From contig NZ_AP023065.1 of the NCBI RefSeq assembly GCF_016593235.1, positions 496,001-560,000 on the forward strand: a stretch of 64,000 nt of DNA, read 5' to 3'. The DNA comes from Nitratiruptor sp. YY09-18. Its GTDB lineage: Bacteria; Campylobacterota; Campylobacteria; Campylobacterales; Nitratiruptoraceae. Positions 43,793 to 52,524 of this stretch are shown piece after piece (position 1 is the stretch's first letter; each line of letters starts with the position of its first letter). The notes below the pieces were generated by a model, which had not been told where the DNA came from, searched no databases, and saw only the letters and a list, made by a program, of their open reading frames with translations. A program made the position numbers and the translations under genes.

Positions 43793-44687
43793 GTGCAACC
43801 TCGAATCTGTTTGCAGTCATGAGGTGAATTTTTGGATGGATGTTTAGAATCTCTTCAAAGAGCTCTTTGCTGAGATTAAAACCTACATCATACTCTTTTT
43901 CTTCTCCATCTTTGTGGGCTTTGTAGAGTTCATCAATCCAGAAACGAGGGACATTGATACCTGGTACATGTGAGGCGAGAAACTGTGCAGTTTTGAGTTT
44001 TGTTATTGGAAAGAGTCCAAGGATAAGTTGTGCATTTTGACGCTCCCCTTCAAACTCGTTGCGCACCTCATCAAACATCGCAAGCAGATTTTTGACATTT
44101 TCTATATCAAAGACTGGCTGGGTGATTACTCCAAGAGCGCCATGTTCGATCTTTTTTCTCAATCTTTTTTGCAATGTTTTTGGATTTTTTGCATAGGCAT
44201 TGCTCACTGCAAACGGGTAAATTTTTTTTGGTTTGATACTAAACTCTCTTCCAGCATAATCGATTCCAGCATTAAAGCACTTTATAATATCAAGCAAGAG
44301 TGTGCTATCTCCTTCAAAACACCCTTTCGTATTTGGTTGGTCACTGATTTTTGCTGGGTCGCCTGTTAGGGCAAGTATTGCACGCACATCAAAATCATTC
44401 GCACCCAAAAGGTCTGATTGCAGAGCAAGCTTATTGCGATCGCGCATACTCATTGTAGCAATGACAGGTTTTTTAAATTTCTCTTGCAGCCTCATAGCAG
44501 CCATAATAGCGTTGTATTTGAGCTTTGCAAGGGGATTGTCGGTAGTTGTAAATGCATCTACTTTTTTATAAAGATTGCGTTGGTCTATTTTTTCAATAAT
44601 ATTGTTGATTGTTGGAAGGTGTCCAGGAGTAGTCTCTAGGGAGATATATCTGCCATTACGCAATTTATGTAAGAGTTCTTCAAACAT
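43773..44687 (-). CDS. metF: methylenetetrahydrofolate reductase family protein
   Basis: 304 residues in a TIM-barrel pattern: SLETTPGH, AFTTTDNP, KPVIATMSMRDRN, ILALTGDP, LGVITQPVFD, LILGLFPI and GINVPRFW. This fits MetF, which reduces 5,10-methylene-THF for methionine synthesis. The N-terminal ETTPG differs from the E. coli FEFFPP form, as in other members from this phylum. A divergent promoter region with an inverted repeat separates it from serB. Confidence 0.82.
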   Translation of the reverse strand: MFEELLHKLRNGRYISLETTPGHLPTINNIIEKIDQRNLYKKVDAFTTTDNPLAKLKYNAIMAAMRLQEKFKKPVIATMSMRDRNKLALQSDLLGANDFDVRAILALTGDPAKISDQPNTKGCFEGDSTLLLDIIKCFNAGIDYAGREFSIKPKKIYPFAVSNAYAKNPKTLQKRLRKKIEHGALGVITQPVFDIENVKNLLAMFDEVRNEFEGERQNAQLILGLFPITKLKTAQFLASHVPGINVPRFWIDELYKAHKDGEEKEYDVGFNLSKELFEEILNIHPKIHLMTANRFEVAHALLYS

Positions 44688-44715
44688 ACAAAGCCTCTTT
44701 TTGTTTTATTTTAAT

Positions 44716-44736
44716 CAATAGTAGGTTAAACTATTG
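44716..44736. repeat. inverted repeat in the metF-serB divergent promoter
   Basis: CAATAGT (44716-44722) and ACTATTG (44730-44736) are perfect 7-bp arms with a 7-bp spacer. They lie in the 63-bp gap between two divergent genes, and could be an operator or a cruciform. Confidence 0.4.
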
Positions 44737-44750
44737 TAAAAAGGAGATGC

Positions 44751-45374
44751 ATGAAACTGGCGGTTTTTGACTTCGATTCTACATTGATGGATGGTGAAAC
44801 GATCGATTTTTTGGCTGGAGCCCTTGGGCTCAAAGATAAAGTTGCGCAAATTACAGAGATGGCAATGCAAGGAGAACTCGATTTTTTTGAAAGCCTCATA
44901 ACTAGAGTCAAACTCCTCGAAGGCTTAGAAGTTGCAAAAGTTGATGAAATCTGCCACAACCTTCCCTATATGCCAGGAGCAAAAGAGACAATAAGTGAAC
45001 TGAAAAAGAGAGGATACCGTGTCGTTGTATTTAGCGGCGGATTTCGCAATGCTACGAGCTATGCAAGAGATGTTTTAGGATTTGATGCTGATTTTAGCAA
45101 TATTCTCCACGCAAAAGAGGGAAGACTCACAGGATTGGTAGGTGGAGATATGATGTTTGATTTTAGCAAAGGTGATATGTTGCAAAGACTCCAACATATT
45201 TTGCAAATTACTCCTGTAGATACAGTTGTAGTAGGTGACGGAGCCAATGATAGAAGCATGTTTGCCCATGCAAAGACAAAGATAGCGTTTTGCGCAAAAG
45301 ATATTCTTAAAAAAGAGGCAAATGTTATAATTGATACAAAGGATCTGCGTGAAATACTTCGTGTGGTTGATTAG
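44751..45374 (+). CDS. serB: phosphoserine phosphatase
   Basis: HAD-family enzyme that makes serine. The 207 residues carry D7 and D9 in FDFDSTLM, the FSGGFRN motif II and VVGDGANDRSMF motif IV. There is no N-terminal ACT domain, so it is the short form. ATG with AAGGAG just before. The gene for a secreted PEBP protein starts inside its 3' end. Confidence 0.93.
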   Translation: MKLAVFDFDSTLMDGETIDFLAGALGLKDKVAQITEMAMQGELDFFESLITRVKLLEGLEVAKVDEICHNLPYMPGAKETISELKKRGYRVVVFSGGFRNATSYARDVLGFDADFSNILHAKEGRLTGLVGGDMMFDFSKGDMLQRLQHILQITPVDTVVVGDGANDRSMFAHAKTKIAFCAKDILKKEANVIIDTKDLREILRVVD

Positions 45375-45867
45375 TTTTTTTCTTTTTATTTCACTCAATG
45401 CAAAGGAGACACATATGCAAGTTATATCATCAGCTTTTGAAAATGGGGGAGTAATTCCTTCACGCTATACCTGTGATGGAGAAAATATCTCTATTCCCCT
45501 TGAATTTATAGATGTTCCGGCAAATACGAAATCTTTGGCTGTTATTATGGATGATCCAGATGCACCTATGGGAGTATTTGTGCATTGGGTTATGTATGAC
45601 ATACCAGCTTCAATTAAGGAGCTTCCAGCTGGAATACCGCAAGCACCGGTTTTAGAGTATGGTATCAAGCAAGGCATCAATGATTTTGGTACTATTGGCT
45701 ATGGAGGACCCTGTCCACCAAATGGTGCACACCGCTACTATATCAAAGTCTATGCCCTTGATACTCTCCCAGACCTCAAGCCAGGACTTACAAAAATGCA
45801 GCTTCTTCAGGCAATAGAGCCCTACATAATTGATGAAGGGGTTTTGATGGGAATATATGAGCGATAA
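45349..45867 (+). CDS. secreted YbhB/YbcL-type PEBP (Raf-kinase-inhibitor-like) protein
   Basis: 172 residues. A GTG at 45349 preceded by AAGGA opens a signal peptide (FVWLISFFLFISLNA). The PEBP fold follows: SRYTCDGENISIPLEF, MDDPDAPMGVFVHWVMYDIP, YGGPCPPNGAHRYYIKVYALD. Function of bacterial PEBPs is poorly defined (small-anion or ligand binding). Without the signal the family usually starts near MQVISSAF (45415), which is the alternative start. Overlaps serB by 26 nt and DUF72 by 11 nt. Confidence 0.85.
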   Translation: MKYFVWLISFFLFISLNAKETHMQVISSAFENGGVIPSRYTCDGENISIPLEFIDVPANTKSLAVIMDDPDAPMGVFVHWVMYDIPASIKELPAGIPQAPVLEYGIKQGINDFGTIGYGGPCPPNGAHRYYIKVYALDTLPDLKPGLTKMQLLQAIEPYIIDEGVLMGIYER

Positions 45868-46588
45868 ACTCTATATAGGAACTAGCGGATTTTATTATGA
45901 GCATTGGAGGGGGATTTTTTATCCTCTAGATTTGCCAAAAAATAAACTCCTCTCCTTTTATGTGCAGCACTTCAATACCCTTGAACTCAATGCTACCTTC
46001 TACCATCTGCCAAAAACAAAAAGTGTCCAGCACTGGAATGAGCAAGCACCACAAGGTTTTTTGTACAGCATAAAAGCCTATCGTGCCATTACGCATTACA
46101 AAAAGTTGCACGAGTGCAAGGATGAACTCTACCGCTTCTTGCATCTTGTAAAGCCATTAAAGCCACATCTTGGTATGATTCTCTTTCAACTACCACCATC
46201 ATTACACTATGATTTAGAGCTTTTAAGTGCATTTTTGCACCTTTTGCCACAAGGCTATCACTATGCGATGGAATTTCGCCACAGCTCTTGGTACACTGAT
46301 GAGGTGTTTAAACTCCTGCGCCACTACAATGTAGCGCTCTGCCTTCACGACTTTGGACGCAAATCTATGCCACTTATAGCTACGAGTAGTGATGTCTATA
46401 TTCGTTTACATGGTCCAAATGGTCATTATGGAGGATCATATAACGATGAAGCTTTGCAGCAATGGGCAAAACTCATAAGAGACTTTTTAGATCACAATAA
46501 GAGGATATTTTGCTATTTCAATAACGACTATGAAGGAAACGCAATCAATGATGCCAAAAGGCTCTTAGCTCTTTTGGCCACAGAGTAA
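45857..46588 (+). CDS. DUF72 family TIM-barrel protein
   Basis: 243 residues with the YecE/DUF72 pattern: YIGTSGFYYEHWRG, FNTLELNATFYHLP, FLYSIKAYRAITH, ILFQLPPS, YAMEFRHSSWY, YIRLHGPNG and CYFNNDYEGNA. The biochemical role is unknown. Its 3' end converges with the methyltransferase gene (24-nt overlap). Confidence 0.88.
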   Translation: MSDKLYIGTSGFYYEHWRGIFYPLDLPKNKLLSFYVQHFNTLELNATFYHLPKTKSVQHWNEQAPQGFLYSIKAYRAITHYKKLHECKDELYRFLHLVKPLKPHLGMILFQLPPSLHYDLELLSAFLHLLPQGYHYAMEFRHSSWYTDEVFKLLRHYNVALCLHDFGRKSMPLIATSSDVYIRLHGPNGHYGGSYNDEALQQWAKLIRDFLDHNKRIFCYFNNDYEGNAINDAKRLLALLATE

Positions 46589-47146
46589 AAAGATGTGGTA
46601 ATCTTGCGCTTTTTTGATGGTATAGGCTCTCTTTTTGCAGATGATTTCAAGTCCATGTTTTTGGAAGATTTTTGCAAGCTCATATACATCGAATCCAAAG
46701 TGATAGACCCCTTCATTGCCGTGATCATGGAAACTCCCATCTTCACTCTCAAGATCAGCTATACAAACCTTTCCATTGGGTCTCAGTTTTGAGACAAGCT
46801 TTGCGACTATTGCATCGGTATCTTGTATATGGTGCAAAGCCATAGAGGAGATGATGAGGTCGGCTTGTGGCAAGGAAGCAAAATCATCTGTAGCGTAAGC
46901 TTTTTCTAAAGAGGGGCTCTTATTATTAAACTCTTCTCGCATCTTTTGGGAGATATCATACCCTATGAGTGTAGAAGTATCGTCAAGGAAGTGGTATCCA
47001 AGCAGTCCCGTACCACAGCCAAAATCTATAACTGTCTCATATTTGCTAGAAATACACTCTTTTATAGCATCCGCTACAGCTTTAGCAAGATTTTTGCGTC
47101 TTGCGCTTTTATCCCAATCATTTGCACGTTTGTCGAAACTACTCAC
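46565..47146 (-). CDS. class I SAM-dependent methyltransferase
   Basis: 193 residues. SAM motif I VIDFGCGTGLLGY, then LIGYDIS, LIISSMALHHI and VCIADLE with a following glycine-rich loop. The substrate cannot be read. It overlaps the preceding small gene by 8 nt. Confidence 0.85.
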   Translation of the reverse strand: MSSFDKRANDWDKSARRKNLAKAVADAIKECISSKYETVIDFGCGTGLLGYHFLDDTSTLIGYDISQKMREEFNNKSPSLEKAYATDDFASLPQADLIISSMALHHIQDTDAIVAKLVSKLRPNGKVCIADLESEDGSFHDHGNEGVYHFGFDVYELAKIFQKHGLEIICKKRAYTIKKAQDYHIFLLCGQKS

Positions 47147-47369
47147 CCTTAAGACCTAGACAGTTTATTGCGATACCACGGATTTTTCGTGCTTGGTAGT
47201 CGAGTTTGAACCATCTATCAAACACCTCAATTGCTGGAATATCTTGCGCTTTTGAAAAATCGAGTGCTCCGTTGGAGTCTTTAGGAATAAACTGCTCTAG
47301 AAATTCATACATATCCATGCGCATCTGCTCATACTTTTTGAACTCTTGCATTGCGGCTTCTTTGTCCAT
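47139..47369 (-). CDS. conserved-looking small protein of unknown function
   Basis: 76 residues, helical and charged, with FKKYEQMRMDMYEFLEQF and AIEVFDRWFKLDYQARKIRG. GGAGGAG lies a few bases before the ATG. A TATACT at about 47395-47400 on the minus strand fits a promoter. No family recognised; coupled to the methyltransferase by an 8-nt overlap. Confidence 0.65.
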   Translation of the reverse strand: MDKEAAMQEFKKYEQMRMDMYEFLEQFIPKDSNGALDFSKAQDIPAIEVFDRWFKLDYQARKIRGIAINCLGLKGE

Positions 47370-47495
47370 AGCTCCTCCTTATATTGAGTAAAAAAGTATA
47401 GTATCTTATCTTTTTTCAAATGAAAAAAATATATAAAAGTTACTATAAGGTAATTTTTCATAAAATTAGGCAAACGTTATCAATGGAGTAGCCCT

Positions 47496-47723
47496 ATGCT
47501 GATGGAAGCAGTAAAATATATGATTCTTGGGATGGGTGTTGTCTTTGTCTTTTTGTATGTGATGGTGATTGTGCTCGATTGGCAACACAAAATCTTGCTC
47601 AAATACTTTCCACAAACATTCGAGGACGAATCTTCTACACCCCAGACAAAAACTTCAAGACGCGAAAAACTCAAAAAAGTAGCCGCGATAACTGCAGCTA
47701 TCCACCATATGAAAAAATCCTAA
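47496..47723 (+). CDS. oadG: oxaloacetate decarboxylase gamma subunit (OadG)
   Basis: 75 residues with one N-terminal TM (MILGMGVVFVFLYVMVIVLDW) and a charged cytosolic tail, the OadG pattern. The gamma subunit anchors the alpha subunit to the membrane pump. GGAG lies 7 nt upstream of the ATG. First of three genes in the order gamma-alpha-beta. Confidence 0.85.
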   Translation: MLMEAVKYMILGMGVVFVFLYVMVIVLDWQHKILLKYFPQTFEDESSTPQTKTSRREKLKKVAAITAAIHHMKKS

Positions 47724-47735
47724 AAAGAGGTGACA

Positions 47736-49544
47736 ATGGCACAGAAAAAGAAATATATTGATGTAATGGATACCACTTTTAGAGACGGATTTCAGTCGGT
47801 CTTTGGTGGGCGTGTACTCATGCAAGACTTTCTACCGGCTCTTGATGCAGCCAAAGAGGTTGGGATCACGCACTTTGAATTTGGTGGAGGTGCACGCTTT
47901 CAAAGCCTCTTTTTCTACCTCAGAGAAAATGCGTTCGATATGATGGATGCCTTTAGAGAAAAAGTAGGACCAGAAGCGAACTTGCAAATCCTTGCTCGCG
48001 GTATCAATACGGTGATGCTTGATACTGGAAGCCGTGAAATGATAGATCTTTTTGCAAAACTCTTTGCAAAACATGGCACAACAACAGTGCGTAACTTCGA
48101 TGCTCTCAATGATGTTGACAACCTTGAATACTCTGCACAGTGTATTAAAAAGCACGGAATGAAGCATGAAATAGTTATCACAATTATGGATCTTCCTCCA
48201 GGATGCACTGGGGTGCATACTCCAGAGTTTTATGAAAAGACACTGCGCGAAATCTTAGATAGAGGGATTGAGTTTGATAGCCTCGCTTTCAAAGATGCAA
48301 GTGGTACAAGCAGTCCTGATAAGGTATTTAAGACTATCAAAATGGCACGCAAACTCCTTGGTAAAGATGTGCATTTACGTCTTCATACCCATGAGACCGC
48401 AGGCGTGAGTGTAGCGTGCTATTTAGCAGCACTCGAAGCTGGTGTAGATGGTATTGATCTTGCAGCGTCTCCTGTGAGTGGGGGAACGAGCCAACCAGAT
48501 ATCATCACAATGCTTCACGCAGTCAAAGGTAAACCATACGATCTTGGTGGATTAGATATGGAAAAAGTTTTAGATTATGAAGAGACACTCAAAGAGTGCC
48601 TTGCAGACTACTTCATTCCACCTGAAGCAACACAAGTAAGCCCACTCATTCCATTCTCACCAATGCCAGGTGGAGCACTTACTGCAAATACCCAGATGAT
48701 GCGTGATAATAAGATCTTGCACAAATACCCTGAAGTTATTAAAGCGATGCGCGAAGTAGTTGAGAAAGGTGGATTTGGTACAAGTGTAACGCCGGTAAGT
48801 CAGTTTTATTGGCAGCAAGCATTTAATAATGTCATGTTTGGGCCATGGAAGAAGATTGCTCCAGGATATGGCAAGATGGTTCTTGGATACTTTGGAAAAA
48901 CGCCAGTTGTACCTGATCCAGAAGTGGTTGCACTTGCAAGTGAACAGCTTGGATTGGAACCTACTTCAGAAAACCCACTCGACATAGCAGATCGTGATGA
49001 GACTAAGTCTATTGCATACTGGAAGAAGCGACTTGAAGAAGAAAATATCGATACAACAGAAGAGAATATCTTCATAGCAGCAGCATGTGGAGATAAAGGT
49101 ATTGCATTCTTAAAAGGCGAAAGCCCATTGATGGTAAGAAAAAAGAGCGAAATGGAGGAAGAGAAAGTGAGCAAAACTAATGGAATCTATACAGTAATTG
49201 TAGATGGAGAGAAGTTTGTTGTTGAGATTGCAGAAGGCAATGTAGAGGTCAAGCCGCAAGCTGAAGCAGAGGCTAAAAAAGAGCCTGAAATTGTTGAAGA
49301 GCAAGAGAGTAGAGGTGAAGCAGCAGGTGGCATGACTGAGATTAAATCTGCAGTTCCTGGAACAGTATGGAAAATCCTTGTCAATCCAGGTGATCAGGTA
49401 AAAGCTGGTGATAAGATCATGATATTAGAGTCGATGAAGATGGAGATAGATATTCCTGCACCAAAAGATGGAGTTATTGCGCACATCGCTGTCAAAGTCA
49501 ATGATACGGTCGAAGAGGGCCAAGTATTAGCGACAATGGAGTAG
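47736..49544 (+). CDS. oadA: oxaloacetate decarboxylase alpha subunit / PycB-like biotin carboxyltransferase
   Basis: About 602 residues. A carboxyltransferase TIM barrel starts at [11 protein letters not shown], with the lysine-bearing FKDASG and metal-site RLHTHETAG. The conserved central PYC_OADA domain ([16 protein letters not shown]) follows, then a Glu/Ala-rich linker and a biotinyl domain with biotin lysine in ESMKME. It transfers CO2 from oxaloacetate to biotin. DTTFRDGFQ departs from the usual DTTLRDAHQ. An upstream GTG (47730) is possible, but GAGG is best placed for the ATG at 47736. Position between oadG and oadB supports a membrane decarboxylase. Confidence 0.9.
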   Translation: MAQKKKYIDVMDTTFRDGFQSVFGGRVLMQDFLPALDAAKEVGITHFEFGGGARFQSLFFYLRENAFDMMDAFREKVGPEANLQILARGINTVMLDTGSREMIDLFAKLFAKHGTTTVRNFDALNDVDNLEYSAQCIKKHGMKHEIVITIMDLPPGCTGVHTPEFYEKTLREILDRGIEFDSLAFKDASGTSSPDKVFKTIKMARKLLGKDVHLRLHTHETAGVSVACYLAALEAGVDGIDLAASPVSGGTSQPDIITMLHAVKGKPYDLGGLDMEKVLDYEETLKECLADYFIPPEATQVSPLIPFSPMPGGALTANTQMMRDNKILHKYPEVIKAMREVVEKGGFGTSVTPVSQFYWQQAFNNVMFGPWKKIAPGYGKMVLGYFGKTPVVPDPEVVALASEQLGLEPTSENPLDIADRDETKSIAYWKKRLEEENIDTTEENIFIAAACGDKGIAFLKGESPLMVRKKSEMEEEKVSKTNGIYTVIVDGEKFVVEIAEGNVEVKPQAEAEAKKEPEIVEEQESRGEAAGGMTEIKSAVPGTVWKILVNPGDQVKAGDKIMILESMKMEIDIPAPKDGVIAHIAVKVNDTVEEGQVLATME

Positions 49545-49548
49545 GGAT

Positions 49549-50877
49549 ATGAAGAGAAAACTAATTACATTCCTGCTTGCACTCAGTGTCTTTGTGATCC
49601 CCATCACAGCACTCGCAACAATGGATCATATGGCAAAAGAGGCCAAACCTGCAGCCAAACAAGAGCAGCAGGTAGAGAGTAAAGGTTTTGGATCACTGCT
49701 CTATAACTTCTACAAGCAAACAGGTATCTATGCTTTTTTAAATCCTCAAGATAGTGTGAAAAACGCTAAAGGTGATCCAGTCAATAAGTTCCAGCAAAGC
49801 GCTGGACGCATAATTATGATTGGTATCTCTTTCTTACTTTTTTATCTAGCGATTGCCAAAGGATTTGAACCCCTTTTGCTCATTCCTATCGGTTTTGGCG
49901 GGTTGCTTGCCAATATTCCTTTGGCAAATATCATCGGCGATGGTGGATTTATCGGTGAGCTCTACAAAGCTGGTATTGCCAATGAGCTCTTTCCGATTCT
50001 CATCTTCATGGGTGTTGGCGCTATGACAGACTTTGGACCGCTGCTTGCCAATCCAAAGACTGCACTTTTGGGTGCTGCAGCGCAGTTTGGTATCTTTGGA
50101 ACACTCGTTGGTGCAGTGGCGTTGAGCCAGATGGGAATTTTTGATTTTAGTCTGCAAGATTCTGCAGCAATTTCGATCATTGGCGGTGCTGATGGTCCAA
50201 CAACGATCTTTATCGCTAGTAAACTAGCGCCTGACCTTTTGGGTGCAATGGCTGTGGCAGCATATAGCTACATGGCTCTAGTTCCAGTTATCCAACCTCC
50301 TATTATGAGGGCTTTGACTACGGAAGAGGAGCGAAAAATTCGTATGACTACAAGACGTAAAGTAAGCAAACTTGAAAAGATCCTCTTCCCACTCACAGTT
50401 CTTGTACTTACTATCTTGATTTTACCAGAGTCTTCTCCACTTATTGGAGCGCTTACTTTTGGAAACTTTGTGCGTGAATCTGGTGTGGTTGAGAGACTCT
50501 CTAAAACGTTACAAAATGAGCTTATCAATATCGTCACTATCTTCCTCGGCCTCTCAGTTGGTAGTAAGCTTGCAGCTGAATACTTCCTCGTACCAGAATC
50601 ACTCGGTATTTTGCTTCTAGGACTTGTAGCGTTCTCACTTGGAACTGCAGCGGGTGTTATTATGGGTAAAATCATGAACAAACTCTCCAAAGAGCCTATC
50701 AATCCTCTCATAGGAGCTGCAGGTGTGAGTGCGGTACCTATGGCAGCGCGTGTGGCAAACAGGGTAGGAATGGAAGCAGATCCTACAAACGTATTACTCA
50801 TGCATGCAATGGGCCCCAATGTGGCAGGAGTTATCGGTTCAGCTGTTGCAGCTGGGGTATTGCTCTCAATCTTCTAA
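49549..50877 (+). CDS. oadB: sodium-pumping decarboxylase beta subunit (OadB)
   Basis: 442 residues. It decarboxylates carboxybiotin and exports Na+. An extra N-terminal hydrophobic segment ([18 protein letters not shown]) and a linker (about 25-60) precede the usual core: [15 protein letters not shown] with the Na+-site Asp, [21 protein letters not shown]-type helix and [16 protein letters not shown]. The first segment may be an additional TM or a cleaved signal. ATG with GGGATATG; 4 nt after oadA. Its stop lies in a hairpin shared with a convergent gene. Confidence 0.93.
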   Translation: MKRKLITFLLALSVFVIPITALATMDHMAKEAKPAAKQEQQVESKGFGSLLYNFYKQTGIYAFLNPQDSVKNAKGDPVNKFQQSAGRIIMIGISFLLFYLAIAKGFEPLLLIPIGFGGLLANIPLANIIGDGGFIGELYKAGIANELFPILIFMGVGAMTDFGPLLANPKTALLGAAAQFGIFGTLVGAVALSQMGIFDFSLQDSAAISIIGGADGPTTIFIASKLAPDLLGAMAVAAYSYMALVPVIQPPIMRALTTEEERKIRMTTRRKVSKLEKILFPLTVLVLTILILPESSPLIGALTFGNFVRESGVVERLSKTLQNELINIVTIFLGLSVGSKLAAEYFLVPESLGILLLGLVAFSLGTAAGVIMGKIMNKLSKEPINPLIGAAGVSAVPMAARVANRVGMEADPTNVLLMHAMGPNVAGVIGSAVAAGVLLSIF

Positions 50878-51213
50878 GAGGCTTTTGCCTCTGTGTTTCT
50901 CTTTTGCAAAGCTTTTTTTTCGTTTGAGCTTTCGCAAAAGATTTGCCTCTTTAAGTACATCTTCTTGGATTTGGCTAGCCTCTTTTTCACTTAAGTGCAA
51001 ATTCGCATTGCGCTCAACAAATTTTTCTAACTCTTTGAGGTATTCACTTTGCAAGTAGGTAGTCTCAATATCCTCTAAGGGTGCAAAGATTTTAGCTATA
51101 TGGGCATCTATCTGCTCTTTTGTTCGCTCCGTTTGGAAAAAATCGACTATTCTATTGACGAAGCGTTCCAATTCACGAATATATTTAGATCGTATATAGC
51201 GATCTTTTTTCAC
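50866..51213 (-). CDS. small coiled helical protein of unknown function
   Basis: About 115 residues from a GTG at 51213 with AGGAAGAG just upstream. It is very charged and helical, with an internal repeat of the pattern Y-(I/L)-x-E-L-E-x-F-V ([11 protein letters not shown], then [11 protein letters not shown]), each followed by a basic or acidic helix, and a Lys/Arg-rich end. A longer frame to 51312 would run through the divergent NifU-like start. No family recognised. Possibly a cytosolic regulator or nucleic-acid-associated protein; that is a guess. Confidence 0.55.
   Translation of the reverse strand: MKKDRYIRSKYIRELERFVNRIVDFFQTERTKEQIDAHIAKIFAPLEDIETTYLQSEYLKELEKFVERNANLHLSEKEASQIQEDVLKEANLLRKLKRKKSFAKEKHRGKSLLED
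50877..50905 (+). terminator. terminator candidate of oadGAB
   Basis: AGAGGC-TTTT-GCCTCT (50877-50892) begins at the last base of the oadB stop and is followed by a T-rich stretch (GTGTTTCTCTTTT). It lies within the 3' end of the convergent gene. Confidence 0.5.
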
Positions 51214-51227
51214 ACTCTTCCTTTGGT

Positions 51228-51233
51228 TATAAT
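51228..51233 (+). promoter_or_regulatory. -10 of the NifU-like operon, nearly symmetric
   Basis: TATAAT within GTTATAATAC. The opposite strand reads TATTAT one base offset, which could serve the divergent GTG-started gene at 51213. The next ATG on the plus strand is at 51263. Confidence 0.5.
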
Positions 51234-51262
51234 ACTTTATAGATTTTATCATAAGGACGACT

Positions 51263-51712
51263 ATGCAGCAAACTCCACCTATCGATCCGCAGCTTCTAGA
51301 GCTCATGATCAACCCTCCAAATTATGGTGAAATGCAAGATTATGATGCTAAAGGTTATGGGAAAAACCAGCAAACAGGTGAGATGGTTGTGATATACCTC
51401 AAAATTGATCCTGTAAGCAAAATCATAAAAGACATTAAATGGCAGACAAACGGATGTGGTACCACAGTAGTGAGTGGAGGGCTCTTTAGCAAGGAGTATA
51501 AAAACAAAACACTCCAGCATGGAATAGACTTTACCAATGAGGTCTTTGAAAAGATCAAAGATAATCCCCCACCAGATGCAGCGTGTGGCGAAGTGGTGGC
51601 GCGTGCTTTTATGGCGGCTGTAAAAGATTATGAAGCAAGACAAAAGGGGATAGAAAAAGATCACTATGAGTATGTGACCCTCAGTTGTCCAACTCCAGAG
51701 GAGCAATCATGA
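51263..51712 (+). CDS. IscU/NifU-N-like protein missing cluster ligands
   Basis: 149 residues with the Fe-S scaffold fold: NPPNYGEM near the N-terminus, WQTNGCGTTVVSGG with C65, and PDAACGEVVARAF with C108. In canonical IscU the first site is C-G-D; here it is T38-G-E40. The His next to the third Cys is Ala107. Only two of the usual ligands remain, so classic [2Fe-2S] assembly is doubtful. A further Cys occurs near the C-terminus (TLSCPTP). It overlaps the ferritin-like gene by 4 nt, suggesting joint iron handling. Confidence 0.75.
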   Translation: MQQTPPIDPQLLELMINPPNYGEMQDYDAKGYGKNQQTGEMVVIYLKIDPVSKIIKDIKWQTNGCGTTVVSGGLFSKEYKNKTLQHGIDFTNEVFEKIKDNPPPDAACGEVVARAFMAAVKDYEARQKGIEKDHYEYVTLSCPTPEEQS

Positions 51713-52524
51713 GAGAACTTTTTCGCAAAAAACATCAATTGTGGTTACAGATGCTCTATGGAGCATTTGCTTTGCAAGAGGGAAAAGAGTATGCGATACT
51801 TCTTGATTTTGCACGCATAGAATTTCGCCATCTCAAATGGCTTGCAAAATTGATGATCAAAGAGGGATTGGATTTTGATTGGGATAGAGAGCATATCGAT
51901 ATCGTGCATAAATTTGATAGAGGAGTTTATGAGACTTTAGTAGAAGTGATTGATAAGGTAGAAAGAGAGTATGGAGTGGCGCCTCTCTTTGATCGTATGA
52001 AAAGAGACGAAGCGTATATGCGCTACAAACTGGAGCAGTTTGCAAAGCAAGATCCCAAAGAACTCACAGCATTTGACAAAAGACTCTTCTATGAAGGGCT
52101 TGAGGGAGAGAGCCTTCAGGCATTAGTGGAGTTTTTGTTTGAAGAGTCGTATAAAGAGTATGAGCTTATTGTGACATACTTCTATGCAGCTATGCACACT
52201 AGCAGCAAAGAGCTCTATTCTATTTTTGAAGATTTGATATATGAATCGTGTTTTCATCTCAAATCATTTGCACTTCTGCAAGCAAAGCTTGGGATTTTGG
52301 CACTGCCAAGAGTTGTAATGAGAGAGGTCTATAAGTTTGAAGATCTAGAAAACTTCTTGCGCAATGGAATAGATGAAGAGATTGCAGCAAAAGAGCAGTG
52401 CAAGGCTCTGAGCCAAGCAGTATCAGATGAAGAGCTGCAAAAATTTTTTGATTTTATCAACTATCAAGAGGATTACCATATAGAGCTTATGCGCGAGGCT
52501 CTTGCTCATCTACAAAACTCTTGA
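51709..52524 (+). CDS. ferritin-like helical iron-binding protein (putative)
   Basis: 271 residues, almost all helix. Several E-x-x-H-type motifs occur at helix positions suited to a di-iron site: IEFRHLKWL, YESCFHLKSF, YQEDYHIEL, with extra acids in FLFEESYKEYELI. This is the ferritin-like pattern, but I cannot name a subfamily. AGAGGAG lies before the ATG at 51709, whose TGA overlap couples it to the NifU-like gene. Its 3' end converges with the hydrolase gene (38-nt overlap). Confidence 0.6.
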   Translation: MRELFRKKHQLWLQMLYGAFALQEGKEYAILLDFARIEFRHLKWLAKLMIKEGLDFDWDREHIDIVHKFDRGVYETLVEVIDKVEREYGVAPLFDRMKRDEAYMRYKLEQFAKQDPKELTAFDKRLFYEGLEGESLQALVEFLFEESYKEYELIVTYFYAAMHTSSKELYSIFEDLIYESCFHLKSFALLQAKLGILALPRVVMREVYKFEDLENFLRNGIDEEIAAKEQCKALSQAVSDEELQKFFDFINYQEDYHIELMREALAHLQNS

